From the NCBI RefSeq assembly GCF_036227485.1, contig NZ_CP109479.1, positions 930,001 to 994,000 on the forward strand: a DNA stretch of 64,000 nt, read 5' to 3'. Numbering within the stretch: the stretch's first letter is position 1; the number at the start of each line of letters is the position of its first letter. The stretch is from Streptomyces sp. NBC_01451. GTDB lineage: Bacteria > Actinomycetota > Actinomycetes > Streptomycetales > Streptomycetaceae. Below, piece by piece: positions 9,349 through 16,783 of the stretch. Under the pieces are notes generated by a model. The model was not told where the DNA came from. It worked only from the letters and a program-made list of their open reading frames with translations, and searched no databases. The position numbers were made by a program, and so were the translations under genes.

Positions 9349-9822
9349 TCAGGTGTAGATGATCTGTCCGCCGGCCGCGTGCTCGTAGAACTCGCCGACC
9401 GTGATGATTCCCTGGACCTGCTCGACGAGGTCGTCCTTGTCGAGTTCGAAGAGGTCGACCGACGCCTTGCAGGCGTAGATCCCGGCGCCGGTGTCGGAGA
9501 TCATCTCGATGAACTCGGGGATCGGCGGGATGTCGAGCCTGTCCATCTTGCGTTCCATGTACCGGGTGATCAGGTCCGGCACCCCCGGCATGCCGCCCAG
9601 CAGGGTCGGCAGATGCAGGCCGGGGTTGCCGACGGTGGCCAGCTTGATGTGCTCCCAGCGCTTCTTCGTGATGGCGTCCAGGCCGAAGAAGGTGAAGAAC
9701 AGGTCGGCCTCGATGCCTTCGGCGCGGGCCCCGTTGGCCATGATCAGGGCCGGGTAGATCCCTTCCAGGGATCCCTTGGAGACGATGATCGAGACCTTCT
9801 CGATCGTGGCGGTGTCGGTCAT
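9349..9822 (-). CDS. DsrE/DsrF-like (DsrE2-type) sulfur carrier protein
   Basis: A 157-residue DsrE-fold protein. SIIVSKGSLEGIYPALIMANGA opens the first strand/helix, the LFFTFFGLDAI segment is typical of the DsrE2/DrsH branch, and GIYACKASVD contains the single conserved Cys118, the likely persulfide site. It is the last gene of a minus-strand operon after the SQR-like flavoprotein and the TusE/DsrC-like protein, 28 bp after the latter. In S. aureus a DsrE2 domain is fused into CstA with TusA and rhodanese; here the parts are separate genes. Confidence 0.88.
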   Translation of the reverse strand: MTDTATIEKVSIIVSKGSLEGIYPALIMANGARAEGIEADLFFTFFGLDAITKKRWEHIKLATVGNPGLHLPTLLGGMPGVPDLITRYMERKMDRLDIPPIPEFIEMISDTGAGIYACKASVDLFELDKDDLVEQVQGIITVGEFYEHAAGGQIIYT

Positions 9823-9850
9823 GACGGCACGCTCCTTCGGGTCGGACGGG

Positions 9851-10168
9851 TCAGATGCAGCCGCGGGGCTTGGGGATACCGGCGATCTTCGCGGCCGTCT
9901 TCGCCGGGCCTTTGGGGAAGAGCTGGTAGAGCTCCTTGACGGTGACGCCCGACGTCTTGCCGAGCACCCGCACGGTGGGGCCGGTGCCCTTGGTGGTGTA
10001 CTGCTCGCGCATGAAGCGGATGACCGTCCAATGCCGGTCGGTGAGCGCCTCGATGCCCGCCTCGCGGGCGATCTGCTCGGCCATGGGCTCGGTCCACCGG
10101 CCGGGGTCGGTGAAGAAGCCCTCGTCGTCGACAGGGACGGTCGTGTCGCCGTAGGTGGCGGTGGGCAT
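9851..10168 (-). CDS. TusE/DsrC-family sulfur relay protein
   Basis: A 105-residue protein with the family hallmarks: DDEGFF near the start, a helical core (ALTDRHWTVIRFMREQY) and the swinging C-terminal arm ending GIPKPRGCI, with the penultimate Cys104. The second arm cysteine that dissimilatory DsrC has 11 residues earlier is an Ala, so this is the one-cysteine TusE-like form. It sits between the second SQR-like gene and the DsrE gene (17 and 28 bp gaps). No DsrAB or TusBCD partner is in the window, so it probably works with the adjacent DsrE protein. Confidence 0.92.
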   Translation of the reverse strand: MPTATYGDTTVPVDDEGFFTDPGRWTEPMAEQIAREAGIEALTDRHWTVIRFMREQYTTKGTGPTVRVLGKTSGVTVKELYQLFPKGPAKTAAKIAGIPKPRGCI

Positions 10169-10185
10169 GACGGTGCTCCTTCGGT

Positions 10186-11427
10186 TCAGGTTCGGACGTG
10201 GTGCTTGCCGTGCTCGGGCATCGCCGAGCCGATGCCGGGCAGTTCGCGTCCGGGCAGCAGGCTGTGCCAGTACAGCCACTCGAAGGCGAGCTTTCCGAGG
10301 TGGGCCGCGTGCGACTCCTTGAGCAGCGGCAGGCCGACGGGGCCCGGGAAATGGCCGGGCAGCGGCTCGGTGTCGTAGTTGAAGTCGATGAGCAGGGCCT
10401 TGTGGAAGCCGGTCTCGACGAAACAGTTGGCATGCCCGTCGAAGGAGGCGTCCAGCGGCCGTCCGGCGAGGAAGCTGCCGATGTTGTGCACCAGCACCTC
10501 GCCCTCGAAGTGGGCCACCGAGCCGGCCTTGGAAGCCGGCAGGCCCGCCGCGTCCCCGATGGCGAACACCTCGGGACGGTCGGGGTGTTGGAGGGTGTGC
10601 GGATCGACGGGCACGAAGTCCAGTTCGTCGCCCAGGCCCTCGGAGCGTCCGACGTACTCCGCGCCGCCGTGCAGCGGGACGACGACCGCGAGGTCGAACG
10701 GCACCTCCCGATCGTCGTACGAGACCAGCCGCCCGCCCTTGCCGTCGACCTCGCCCAGCGTGAACTCGGTGACCAGCTCGATGTCCTTCTCCGCCAACAG
10801 GCCGCCCAGCGCCTTCGCGGCGACCGGCTTGGTGAAGGCGCCGTCCAGCGGGGTGGCGTAGGTCAGTCGGACCTTGTCGCGGATGCCGCGCCGCTGGAAG
10901 TACCAGTCGGCGAGGAAGGCGAACTCCAGAGGAGCCACCGGGCACTTGAGCGGCAGGTCCGCCACGTCGATCACGACTCGACCTCCGTCGAAGCGCTCCA
11001 GGGCGTGGTGCAGGCCGACGGCGCCGGGCAGGTCGTAGAAGGTGAAGACGTTCTCGCCCCAGCCGGGACCGGTCAGCCCCTCGGTCTCCTCCGGCAGCAG
11101 CCGGGCTCCGGTGGCGACCACGAGCACGTCGTAGGACAGTCGGATGCCACCGGCCAGGTACACCGTCCGCTCGTCAAGGTCGGCTCGCTCGATCCGGGCC
11201 GACTTGTAGTCGACGCTCGCGTGCAGCTGCCGCGGGCGGGAGCGGACGAGGTGGTCCGGGCGGGCGAGCCCGAACGGGACGAACAGCAGGCCGGGCTGGT
11301 AGACGTGGTCGTCGTTCTGGTCGACGACCGTGATCCGGAGATCCCGCTCGCCGTAGTCGCGTTGCAGGCGGTTGGCCGTCAGGGTGCCGGCCGTTCCGCT
11401 TCCGAGAATCACGATGTGTTTGCCCAT
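10186..11427 (-). CDS. Second SQR-like FAD-dependent oxidoreductase
   Basis: A 413-residue flavoprotein of the SQR/flavocytochrome c sulfide dehydrogenase family. GSGTAGTLTANRL is the N-terminal FAD motif and FAIGDAAGLPASKAG the second. Possible redox cysteines are Cys162 (LPLKCPVAPLE) and Cys335 (GHANCFVETG). The surroundings differ from those of the type II SQR at 3948, so it is a different SQR type. The ATG at 11427 begins the Rossmann fold; longer in-frame starts would read through two operators. It leads an operon with TusE-like and DsrE-like carriers, suggesting that its product sulfur is handed to them. Confidence 0.88.
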   Translation of the reverse strand: MGKHIVILGSGTAGTLTANRLQRDYGERDLRITVVDQNDDHVYQPGLLFVPFGLARPDHLVRSRPRQLHASVDYKSARIERADLDERTVYLAGGIRLSYDVLVVATGARLLPEETEGLTGPGWGENVFTFYDLPGAVGLHHALERFDGGRVVIDVADLPLKCPVAPLEFAFLADWYFQRRGIRDKVRLTYATPLDGAFTKPVAAKALGGLLAEKDIELVTEFTLGEVDGKGGRLVSYDDREVPFDLAVVVPLHGGAEYVGRSEGLGDELDFVPVDPHTLQHPDRPEVFAIGDAAGLPASKAGSVAHFEGEVLVHNIGSFLAGRPLDASFDGHANCFVETGFHKALLIDFNYDTEPLPGHFPGPVGLPLLKESHAAHLGKLAFEWLYWHSLLPGRELPGIGSAMPEHGKHHVRT

Positions 11428-11485
11428 ACCCCCACTGTCATCCGGCAGATGAGAGCGGGGCATGGGCCACTGGTCCCCACACTGG

Positions 11486-11499
11486 TACCCACCGGGGTA
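11486..11499. promoter_or_regulatory. CstR-type operator 4 (TACC-N6-GGTA)
   Basis: TACCCACCGGGGTA lies 58 bp upstream of the start of the minus-strand SQR-like gene. Both 4-base outer arms are exact. Confidence 0.72.
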
Positions 11500-11563
11500 T
11501 GTCTCCCCCAGCCTCTTTGCCCCTCCCTCGCCCGGCTCACCCTCCGCGAACCCGCCGATGAAA

Positions 11564-11577
11564 TACCCAGCAGGGTA
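11564..11577. promoter_or_regulatory. CstR-type operator 5 (TACC-N6-GGTA)
   Basis: TACCCAGCAGGGTA has 5-base perfect arms and lies 64 bp from operator 4, about six helical turns, so two repressor tetramers could face the same side of the DNA. Confidence 0.72.
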
Positions 11578-11705
11578 TGCCTTCACGACAGCTCGGACGA
11601 GGGCCACAAGGCCCCCGCCGCACCCCGTCGGCCTCTCGATCCGCCGCGCCGTCCGCGATCGACTGGAATCCGACAGCGGTCGACACCAGCGAGAAGGACC
11701 CGGCC

Positions 11706-11822
11706 ATGACCGCCGGCACCCGGCAGGCAGCGGCCTCTCGGCACGGACCCGCCACGCGGGCCCGGTCGGCGCCGAAGGTCCGCAGTGGAAGTGCTGGTCA
11801 CGGCAGGCGCGATCCCCGATGA
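11706..11822 (+). CDS. Possible short ORF or gene remnant
   Basis: A 38-residue frame (MTAGTRQAAA...) is preceded by GAAGGA about 7 bases upstream, but its composition is Arg/Ala/Gly-rich and no family is recognisable. It lies downstream of operator 5 in the plus direction and could be the decayed start of a former regulon gene. It is kept only because of its ribosome site. Confidence 0.22.
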   Translation: MTAGTRQAAASRHGPATRARSAPKVRSGSAGHGRRDPR

Positions 11823-12170
<348 letters not shown>

Positions 12171-12222
12171 GAACTCACCCCGCGACAGCCGTCACCACAC
12201 CACATCTTCGAGAGTGAGCAGG

Positions 12223-12236
12223 TACCTCAGAAGGTA
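12223..12236. promoter_or_regulatory. CstR-type operator 7 (TACC-N6-GGTA)
   Basis: TACCTCAGAAGGTA lies within the 6-bp-arm dyad GTACCT-CAGA-AGGTAC (12222-12237). It is 98 bp before the DUF302 gene. The centre is less GC-rich than in the other sites, so binding may be weaker. Confidence 0.6.
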
Positions 12237-12334
12237 CTCACCCGGGCCGGAGACTCCTGGGAATCACCTCGGTCGTGCCGCCCGCACAGCCGGACGCCCG
12301 TTCGGCCCTCGCGACGACGAGAAAGGCCTACACC

Positions 12335-12739
12335 ATGCGCTATGACCGGACCGTGCAGCTCGAAACAGATTTCGCCACCGCCGTCGCCCGCACCCGCGAC
12401 GCCCTCGCGGAGCAGGGGTTCGGCATCCTCACCGAGATCGACGTCGCCGCCACGCTCAAGGCCAAGCTCGACCACGACATGGAGGACTACGTCATCCTCG
12501 GCGCCTGCAACCCGTCACTGGCCCACCGCGCCCTGGACACCGACCGCTCGATCGGCTTGCTCCTGCCGTGCAACGTGGTCGTCCGCCGCGACGGCGACCA
12601 CACCGCCGTGCAGGTCCTCGACCCGAACACGATGGTCGCGCTCACGGAACTCGACACGCTGCGCCCGGTCGCCGAAGAGGCCACCCGCCGCCTCGACGCC
12701 GCTCTCGCCTCACTCACCACACCCGGCACAGGCAACTGA
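12335..12739 (+). CDS. DUF302 family protein
   Basis: A 134-residue cytoplasmic protein matching DUF302 throughout: FATAVARTRDALAEQGFGILTEIDV, then DYVILGACNP and SIGLLLPCNVVV. Family members often sit beside sulfur and thiol genes but have no assigned reaction. Two Cys (in GACNP and LPCNV) lie in the most conserved part. ATG 12335 was chosen because it begins the domain (MRYDRTVQLETDF). An operator of the cstR type precedes it, so it is probably part of the sulfide regulon. Confidence 0.88.
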   Translation: MRYDRTVQLETDFATAVARTRDALAEQGFGILTEIDVAATLKAKLDHDMEDYVILGACNPSLAHRALDTDRSIGLLLPCNVVVRRDGDHTAVQVLDPNTMVALTELDTLRPVAEEATRRLDAALASLTTPGTGN

Positions 12740-12909
12740 CCCATCGACCGGGCGCCAACCCGGGGGGCCGCCATCGACGCCGCCCGCGATGCCGGTTCCG
12801 GGCGACGGCGGCGGACACGGCGGCCCCGGTGCGTGGTCCGGGGCTGGGACACCGAGTTGTTCGGCTGCCCGCCGCCCGACGCGGACCTCCGACGGCCGGG
12901 TCGAGCGCG

Positions 12910-13449
12910 TCAGCCGTTGTCGCTCCCCTCACCTGTGGCGGTCTTGGAGAACCCGTCCTGCCAGGCGGCCTTCGCCCCCGAGTCGCCGATCCGGTAGACG
13001 TCCACGACCGCGCCCGCGGCCACCCCGACGGACAGCACCGCCGCCGCCACCCGGACGACCAGCGCGGACCGGGGAGACGCCGACCGGGTCCGCTGCCCTT
13101 CTGTCGCGGCCTCTGCCGCGGCCGACCGGCGGGTCGTCCACCAGATCGCCGTGGCCAGCACGAACAGTCCCACTGCCCAGGGCAGCAGTCCGTCGCCGAG
13201 TTCGGCGTGCCTGCGTACCAGCGCGTTGCCGTCGACGTGCTCCTCCAGCCACTCGCCCGCCTCCGTGGCCAGCGGCACGCTCACCAGCGTCACCAGGGCC
13301 AGCACCGGCAGCACGATCCCCATGCGCCGGGCCGCACTCGGCCACAGCGCGCCGACCACGACCGCCAGGGCGCTCAGGGGGACGAGCACGACGACGAAGT
13401 GCACGAGCAGAACGTGTGCCGGCAGACCGTTGACAACGGTGAGGCTCAT
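12910..13449 (-). CDS. DUF2231 membrane protein
   Basis: A 179-residue membrane protein beginning MSLTVVNGLPAHVLLVHFVVV. Four hydrophobic helices are evident (about 10-32, 40-60, 85-105, 128-148), with LPAHVLLVHFVVV being the DUF2231 signature. The family has no proven function. GGAG about 10 bases upstream supports the ATG at 13449. It is divergent from the P-type ATPase/hemerythrin gene. Confidence 0.85.
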   Translation of the reverse strand: MSLTVVNGLPAHVLLVHFVVVLVPLSALAVVVGALWPSAARRMGIVLPVLALVTLVSVPLATEAGEWLEEHVDGNALVRRHAELGDGLLPWAVGLFVLATAIWWTTRRSAAAEAATEGQRTRSASPRSALVVRVAAAVLSVGVAAGAVVDVYRIGDSGAKAAWQDGFSKTATGEGSDNG

Positions 13450-13869
13450 CAGGGGTTCTCCAGAAGGACGGCCATGAGGAAGAGGCTCGGGCACGCCTCG
13501 GCGTGTCGGCCTGTGGGACGCGCCAGCCTGGCACAGGAATCTCTCAGGTTCCTCTGAACCCGCGGCCTTCCGGCCGGCAGTGGGATCGTGCCGGCGGTCG
13601 TACCGCCGACCGTGCCGACGGCGGCACGGGAACGCGTCGCGGGCAGGGCTGTGCGCCGAGTTCCTCGCCCGAGCTGATCGGACCCGGCAATCGGGGCAGC
13701 CCGTCCTCGCCGCGCGCACGGACGACGACCGGCCTGACCAACAGGTGCCGAAGCTGTCGTTCGGCCCGGGTGGCAGGGCCGTTCGTCCCCTGCCGCGCAT
13801 GCCCGCCGCCGCGCTGTGCTGGAAGGGGACCGGACCGAAGGTCGCCGCGACAGCCGGACGAGGTGTGCC
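13450..13869. other. Non-coding region between DUF2231 gene and P1B-like ATPase
   Basis: This 420-bp divergent stretch must hold both promoters. The only clear element is a dyad-like box at 13776-13790. Open frames here are Arg/Pro-rich and lack motifs. Confidence 0.45.
13776..13790. promoter_or_regulatory. DevR/DosR-like box upstream of ATPase-hemerythrin gene
   Basis: The minus strand reads GGGGACGAACGGCCC. Twelve bases (GACGAACGGCCC) recur exactly at 16566-16577 before the second ATPase. The GGGAC...GGCCC form resembles DevR/DosR hypoxia boxes; the regulator is an inference. Confidence 0.45.
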
Positions 13870-16209
13870 ATGGACAGTTCCACCAGCCCCACCCTCCCGG
13901 CGCGACTGCGCCGCTTTGCGGGCACTGTCGCCTCCCCCCGGCTGGAACCCGCGCTCCTGGCCGTCACCGCGGCGGCTCTGACGGCCGGCGGCATCGCCCG
14001 GCTCGTCGGCGCCGGCGACCTCGCGGACCTGTTCTGGGGACTGGGCACGGTATCCGCCGTCGCGCCCGCGGTGGTGTGGGTGCTGCACGCGCTGCGCCAC
14101 GGGCGCGCGGGCGTGGACCTGATCGCCGTGCTGGCGCTGGGCGGCACCCTGGCCGTGGGCGAGTACCTTGCCGGAGCCCTGATCGCGCTGATGCTCGCCA
14201 CCGGCCGCACCCTGGAGGCCGCCGCCCAGCGGCGTGCCTCCCACGACCTGCGTGCCCTGCTCGAACACGCGCCACGCTCGGCACGCCGCCGTACGGGCGC
14301 CGGGGTGGACACGGTGCCGCTGGCCGAGGTCGGGGTCGGCGACCTGCTCGTCGTGGGGCCCGGCGAAGTGGTCCCCGTGGACGGCCGCGTGGAGAGCGCG
14401 GGCGCCGTCCTCGACGAATCGGTCCTGACCGGTGAACCCCTCCAGGTGGAGCGTCCCCGGGGCGAACCGGTCCGCAGCGGTGTGGTCAACTCGGGCGGCG
14501 CCTTCGAACTGCGCGCGACCGCGACCGAGCAGGACAGCACCTACGCGGGCATCGTCCGCCTCGCCCAGCAGGCCGGGGCGGAGTCCGCGCCCGTGGTGCG
14601 GCTCGCCGACCGCTACGCGGCCTGGTTCCTTCCCCTGTCCCTCCTGGTGGCGGGTCTGGCCTGGCTGATCAGCGGCTCCGCCGTACGGGCGGTCGCCGTC
14701 CTGGTGGTCGCCACACCCTGCCCGCTGCTGCTGGCCGCGCCGGTCGCGATCGTCTCCGGTCTCTCCCGCGCCTCCCGCCTGGGCGTCGTCATCCGCGACG
14801 GCGGCGCTCTGGAGAACCTCGGCCGCGCGCGCACGCTCCTGCTGGACAAGACCGGCACCCTCACCGGTGGCCGCCCCCGCGTCCTGGACGTGACAGCCGC
14901 TCCCGGTCGCAGGCCCGCGGAGGTGCTCCGTCTGGCGGCGTCCCTCGACCAGTACTCTCCGCACGTCCTCGCCCACGCCATCGTCGACACGGCCCGGGAA
15001 CGAAAGCTGGAGCTGTCGGTTCCGGCGGATGTCACCGAGGAGCCCGGACGCGGTGCCGCCGGCACGGTGGACGGGCACCAGGTCCGCATCGGCCGTCTCC
15101 ACCCCTCTGAGTCACTGCCTTCCTGGGCCCGCGCCGTCGACAACCGTGCCCTCCTCGACGGCGCGTCCGTCGCCTGGCTGACCGTCGACGGCCGGACCGC
15201 CGGGGCCGTCCTCCTGCGCGACCCCGTCCGACCCGACGCGGCCCGTACCCTGCGCCACCTGCGAGCGGCGGGTATCGAACGGCTGATGATGCTCACCGGC
15301 GACCGCGCCGAACCCGCCCAGGAGGTCGCCGCCGTCCTCGGTCTCGACGACGTGCGCGCCGGACTCGGCCCGGCCGACAAGGTCGCCGTCGTACGCGCCG
15401 AACGCGAACGCGCGGTCACCGTGATGGTCGGCGACGGCGTCAACGACGCGCCCGCTCTCGCCGCCGCCGACATCGGCGTCGCCATGGGGGCACACGGCTC
15501 CACCGCCACCTCCGAGGCCGCCGACATCGTCCTGACCACCGACCGCGTCGACCGTCTGGCCGACGCCGTCACCATCGCCGTACGGGCCCGGCGCATCGCC
15601 GTACAGAGCGCGCTCGGCGGCATGCTGATGTCGCTCGCCGCCATGGCGGCAGCCGCCTTCGGCCTCCTCCCACCGGCGGCCGGCGCTGTCCTCCAGGAGG
15701 GCATCGACGTCGCCGTCATCCTCAACGCCCTGCGCGCCCTGCGTGTCGGCCAGTCCGCACGACCGGCCCTCACGCCCGCCGCCGAAGCCCTCATCCACCG
15801 CTTCGCGGCCGAACACGACGACCTGCAGGACGTCCTCGAAGCCGTACGCGACGCCGCCGACCGGCTCTCCGACGGCCCCGGACCCAAGGCCCTCGCGGCC
15901 GTCGAGGAGACCTACCGGCTCCTCACCGAACGGCTGCTGCCCCACGAACACGCCGAAGAACACCAGCTCTACCCCGCCCTGGCCCCCACCCTGGGCGGCC
16001 CCGAGGCCACCGCCACCATGAGCCGCGCCCACACCGAGATCGAACGCCTCTCCCGCCGTATCGCCACCCACCTGCGCCTGGCCCACGCCGACGGCGGCCT
16101 CACCCCCGGCCAACTGGACGACCTCCGCTCCAGCCTCTACGGCCTCAACACCGTCCTGCGCCTGCACTTCACGCAGGAAGAGGAGAACTACTTCTCGCTG
16201 GCCCCGTGA
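13870..16209 (+). CDS. P1B-like heavy-metal P-type ATPase fused to C-terminal hemerythrin domain
   Basis: A 779-residue fusion. There is no N-terminal metal-binding domain. Membrane helices lead to an actuator domain (LDESVLTGEPLQVE), the ion-path motif TPCP (Cys284), the phosphorylation motif DKTGTLTGG with Asp326, and GDGVNDAP near Asp522. After the last transporter helices (about 600-625) an HHE hemerythrin-like domain (about 640-779) shows RFAAEHDD, LPHEHAEEHQLYP, SRAHTEI and LHFTQEEENYF, enough His/Glu for a di-iron site. TPCP instead of CPC makes the transported metal uncertain. The fusion suggests that oxygen, nitric oxide or iron state is read by the transporter. ATG 13870 is preceded by GACGAGG. 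Confidence 0.9.
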   Translation: MDSSTSPTLPARLRRFAGTVASPRLEPALLAVTAAALTAGGIARLVGAGDLADLFWGLGTVSAVAPAVVWVLHALRHGRAGVDLIAVLALGGTLAVGEYLAGALIALMLATGRTLEAAAQRRASHDLRALLEHAPRSARRRTGAGVDTVPLAEVGVGDLLVVGPGEVVPVDGRVESAGAVLDESVLTGEPLQVERPRGEPVRSGVVNSGGAFELRATATEQDSTYAGIVRLAQQAGAESAPVVRLADRYAAWFLPLSLLVAGLAWLISGSAVRAVAVLVVATPCPLLLAAPVAIVSGLSRASRLGVVIRDGGALENLGRARTLLLDKTGTLTGGRPRVLDVTAAPGRRPAEVLRLAASLDQYSPHVLAHAIVDTARERKLELSVPADVTEEPGRGAAGTVDGHQVRIGRLHPSESLPSWARAVDNRALLDGASVAWLTVDGRTAGAVLLRDPVRPDAARTLRHLRAAGIERLMMLTGDRAEPAQEVAAVLGLDDVRAGLGPADKVAVVRAERERAVTVMVGDGVNDAPALAAADIGVAMGAHGSTATSEAADIVLTTDRVDRLADAVTIAVRARRIAVQSALGGMLMSLAAMAAAAFGLLPPAAGAVLQEGIDVAVILNALRALRVGQSARPALTPAAEALIHRFAAEHDDLQDVLEAVRDAADRLSDGPGPKALAAVEETYRLLTERLLPHEHAEEHQLYPALAPTLGGPEATATMSRAHTEIERLSRRIATHLRLAHADGGLTPGQLDDLRSSLYGLNTVLRLHFTQEEENYFSLAP

Positions 16210-16690
16210 GAACACGCCGAGGTCCGGCCGCGGTTCCGGAGCGTTCACGACGAGGCCGCTCCCGGCCGACTGCCGCCGGATCCGCACCGCTCGGCGGGAC
16301 ATGTCCGCCGCGTCGTCGCGCCTCCCTGCCCCCGGGTGGGCTGCGGCAAGGCCGGACAACGCCCTGGCCGGTCGAATCCAGGGCGGCTCGGGTGTGTACC
16401 GGTCGTACATCTCACGGAAGTCGGCGGGTGCCTCCTGGTACCGGTCGACGGCCGCCCCGGCCGTCCGTCGTCACCCGGCGCGGCGCCGAGGCCGGTCGAG
16501 GCCGTGGCCTCCCCACGCCGATCGTCCACGGTCCTCGGGACCGTGCCGGATCTCGCCGACGCCGCGACGAACGGCCCGGGTTTCGGGACCGGACGGCCCT
16601 GGTGGCCGCCGCGGGCGGGTTCAAGGATGGTTCTTGTCGCCTCGCGAGGGGCCGGCAGTCGGCACGTTCCCGAGGACCCAGGAGCTCGCG
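16210..16690. other. Leader region of the P2-type ATPase operon
   Basis: This 481-bp region has no convincing gene. It contains two adjacent GGGAC/GACGAAC...GGCCC boxes (16564-16599), and a related partial sequence GGGACCG at about 16538. The promoter probably lies just downstream of the boxes. Confidence 0.45.
16564..16599. promoter_or_regulatory. Tandem DevR/DosR-like boxes upstream of ATPase-TrkA operon
   Basis: Two boxes lie about 21 bp apart: GCGACGAACGGCCC (16564-16577) and GGGACCGGACGGCCC (16585-16599). Tandem spacing of about two helical turns is usual for DevR/DosR-type sites. The first box shares 12 bases with the box at 13776-13790. Confidence 0.45.
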
Positions 16691-16783
16691 ATGGAAGCCT
16701 TGGTCAAGACGTTCACCGCAGCCGGACGGAATCCGTCGATCCGGCCTCCGGCCCGGCGGGTCCCGGCCCGCGGGCGGGGATGA
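16691..16783 (+). CDS. Short leader ORF overlapping the ATPase start
   Basis: A 30-residue frame (MEALVKTFTAAG...) has AGGAG about 7 bases upstream of its ATG. Its TGA at 16781-16783 is interleaved with the two candidate ATPase start codons (ATGATGA). It may couple translation into the ATPase, whose own ribosome site is weak. No homology was recognised; it could also be the remnant of a longer gene. Confidence 0.35.
   Translation: MEALVKTFTAAGRNPSIRPPARRVPARGRG

Noticed and set aside
11428..11607. Longer start for the second SQR-like protein
   Set aside because: The extra 60 codons would translate through both operator dyads and precede the beta1 strand of the FAD fold, which begins directly at MGKHIVILGSGTAG.
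12910..15102. Upstream extension of the DUF2231 frame to 730 codons
   Set aside because: Only the last 179 codons match DUF2231 and have a proper start and ribosome site. The extension is antisense to the ATPase-hemerythrin gene.
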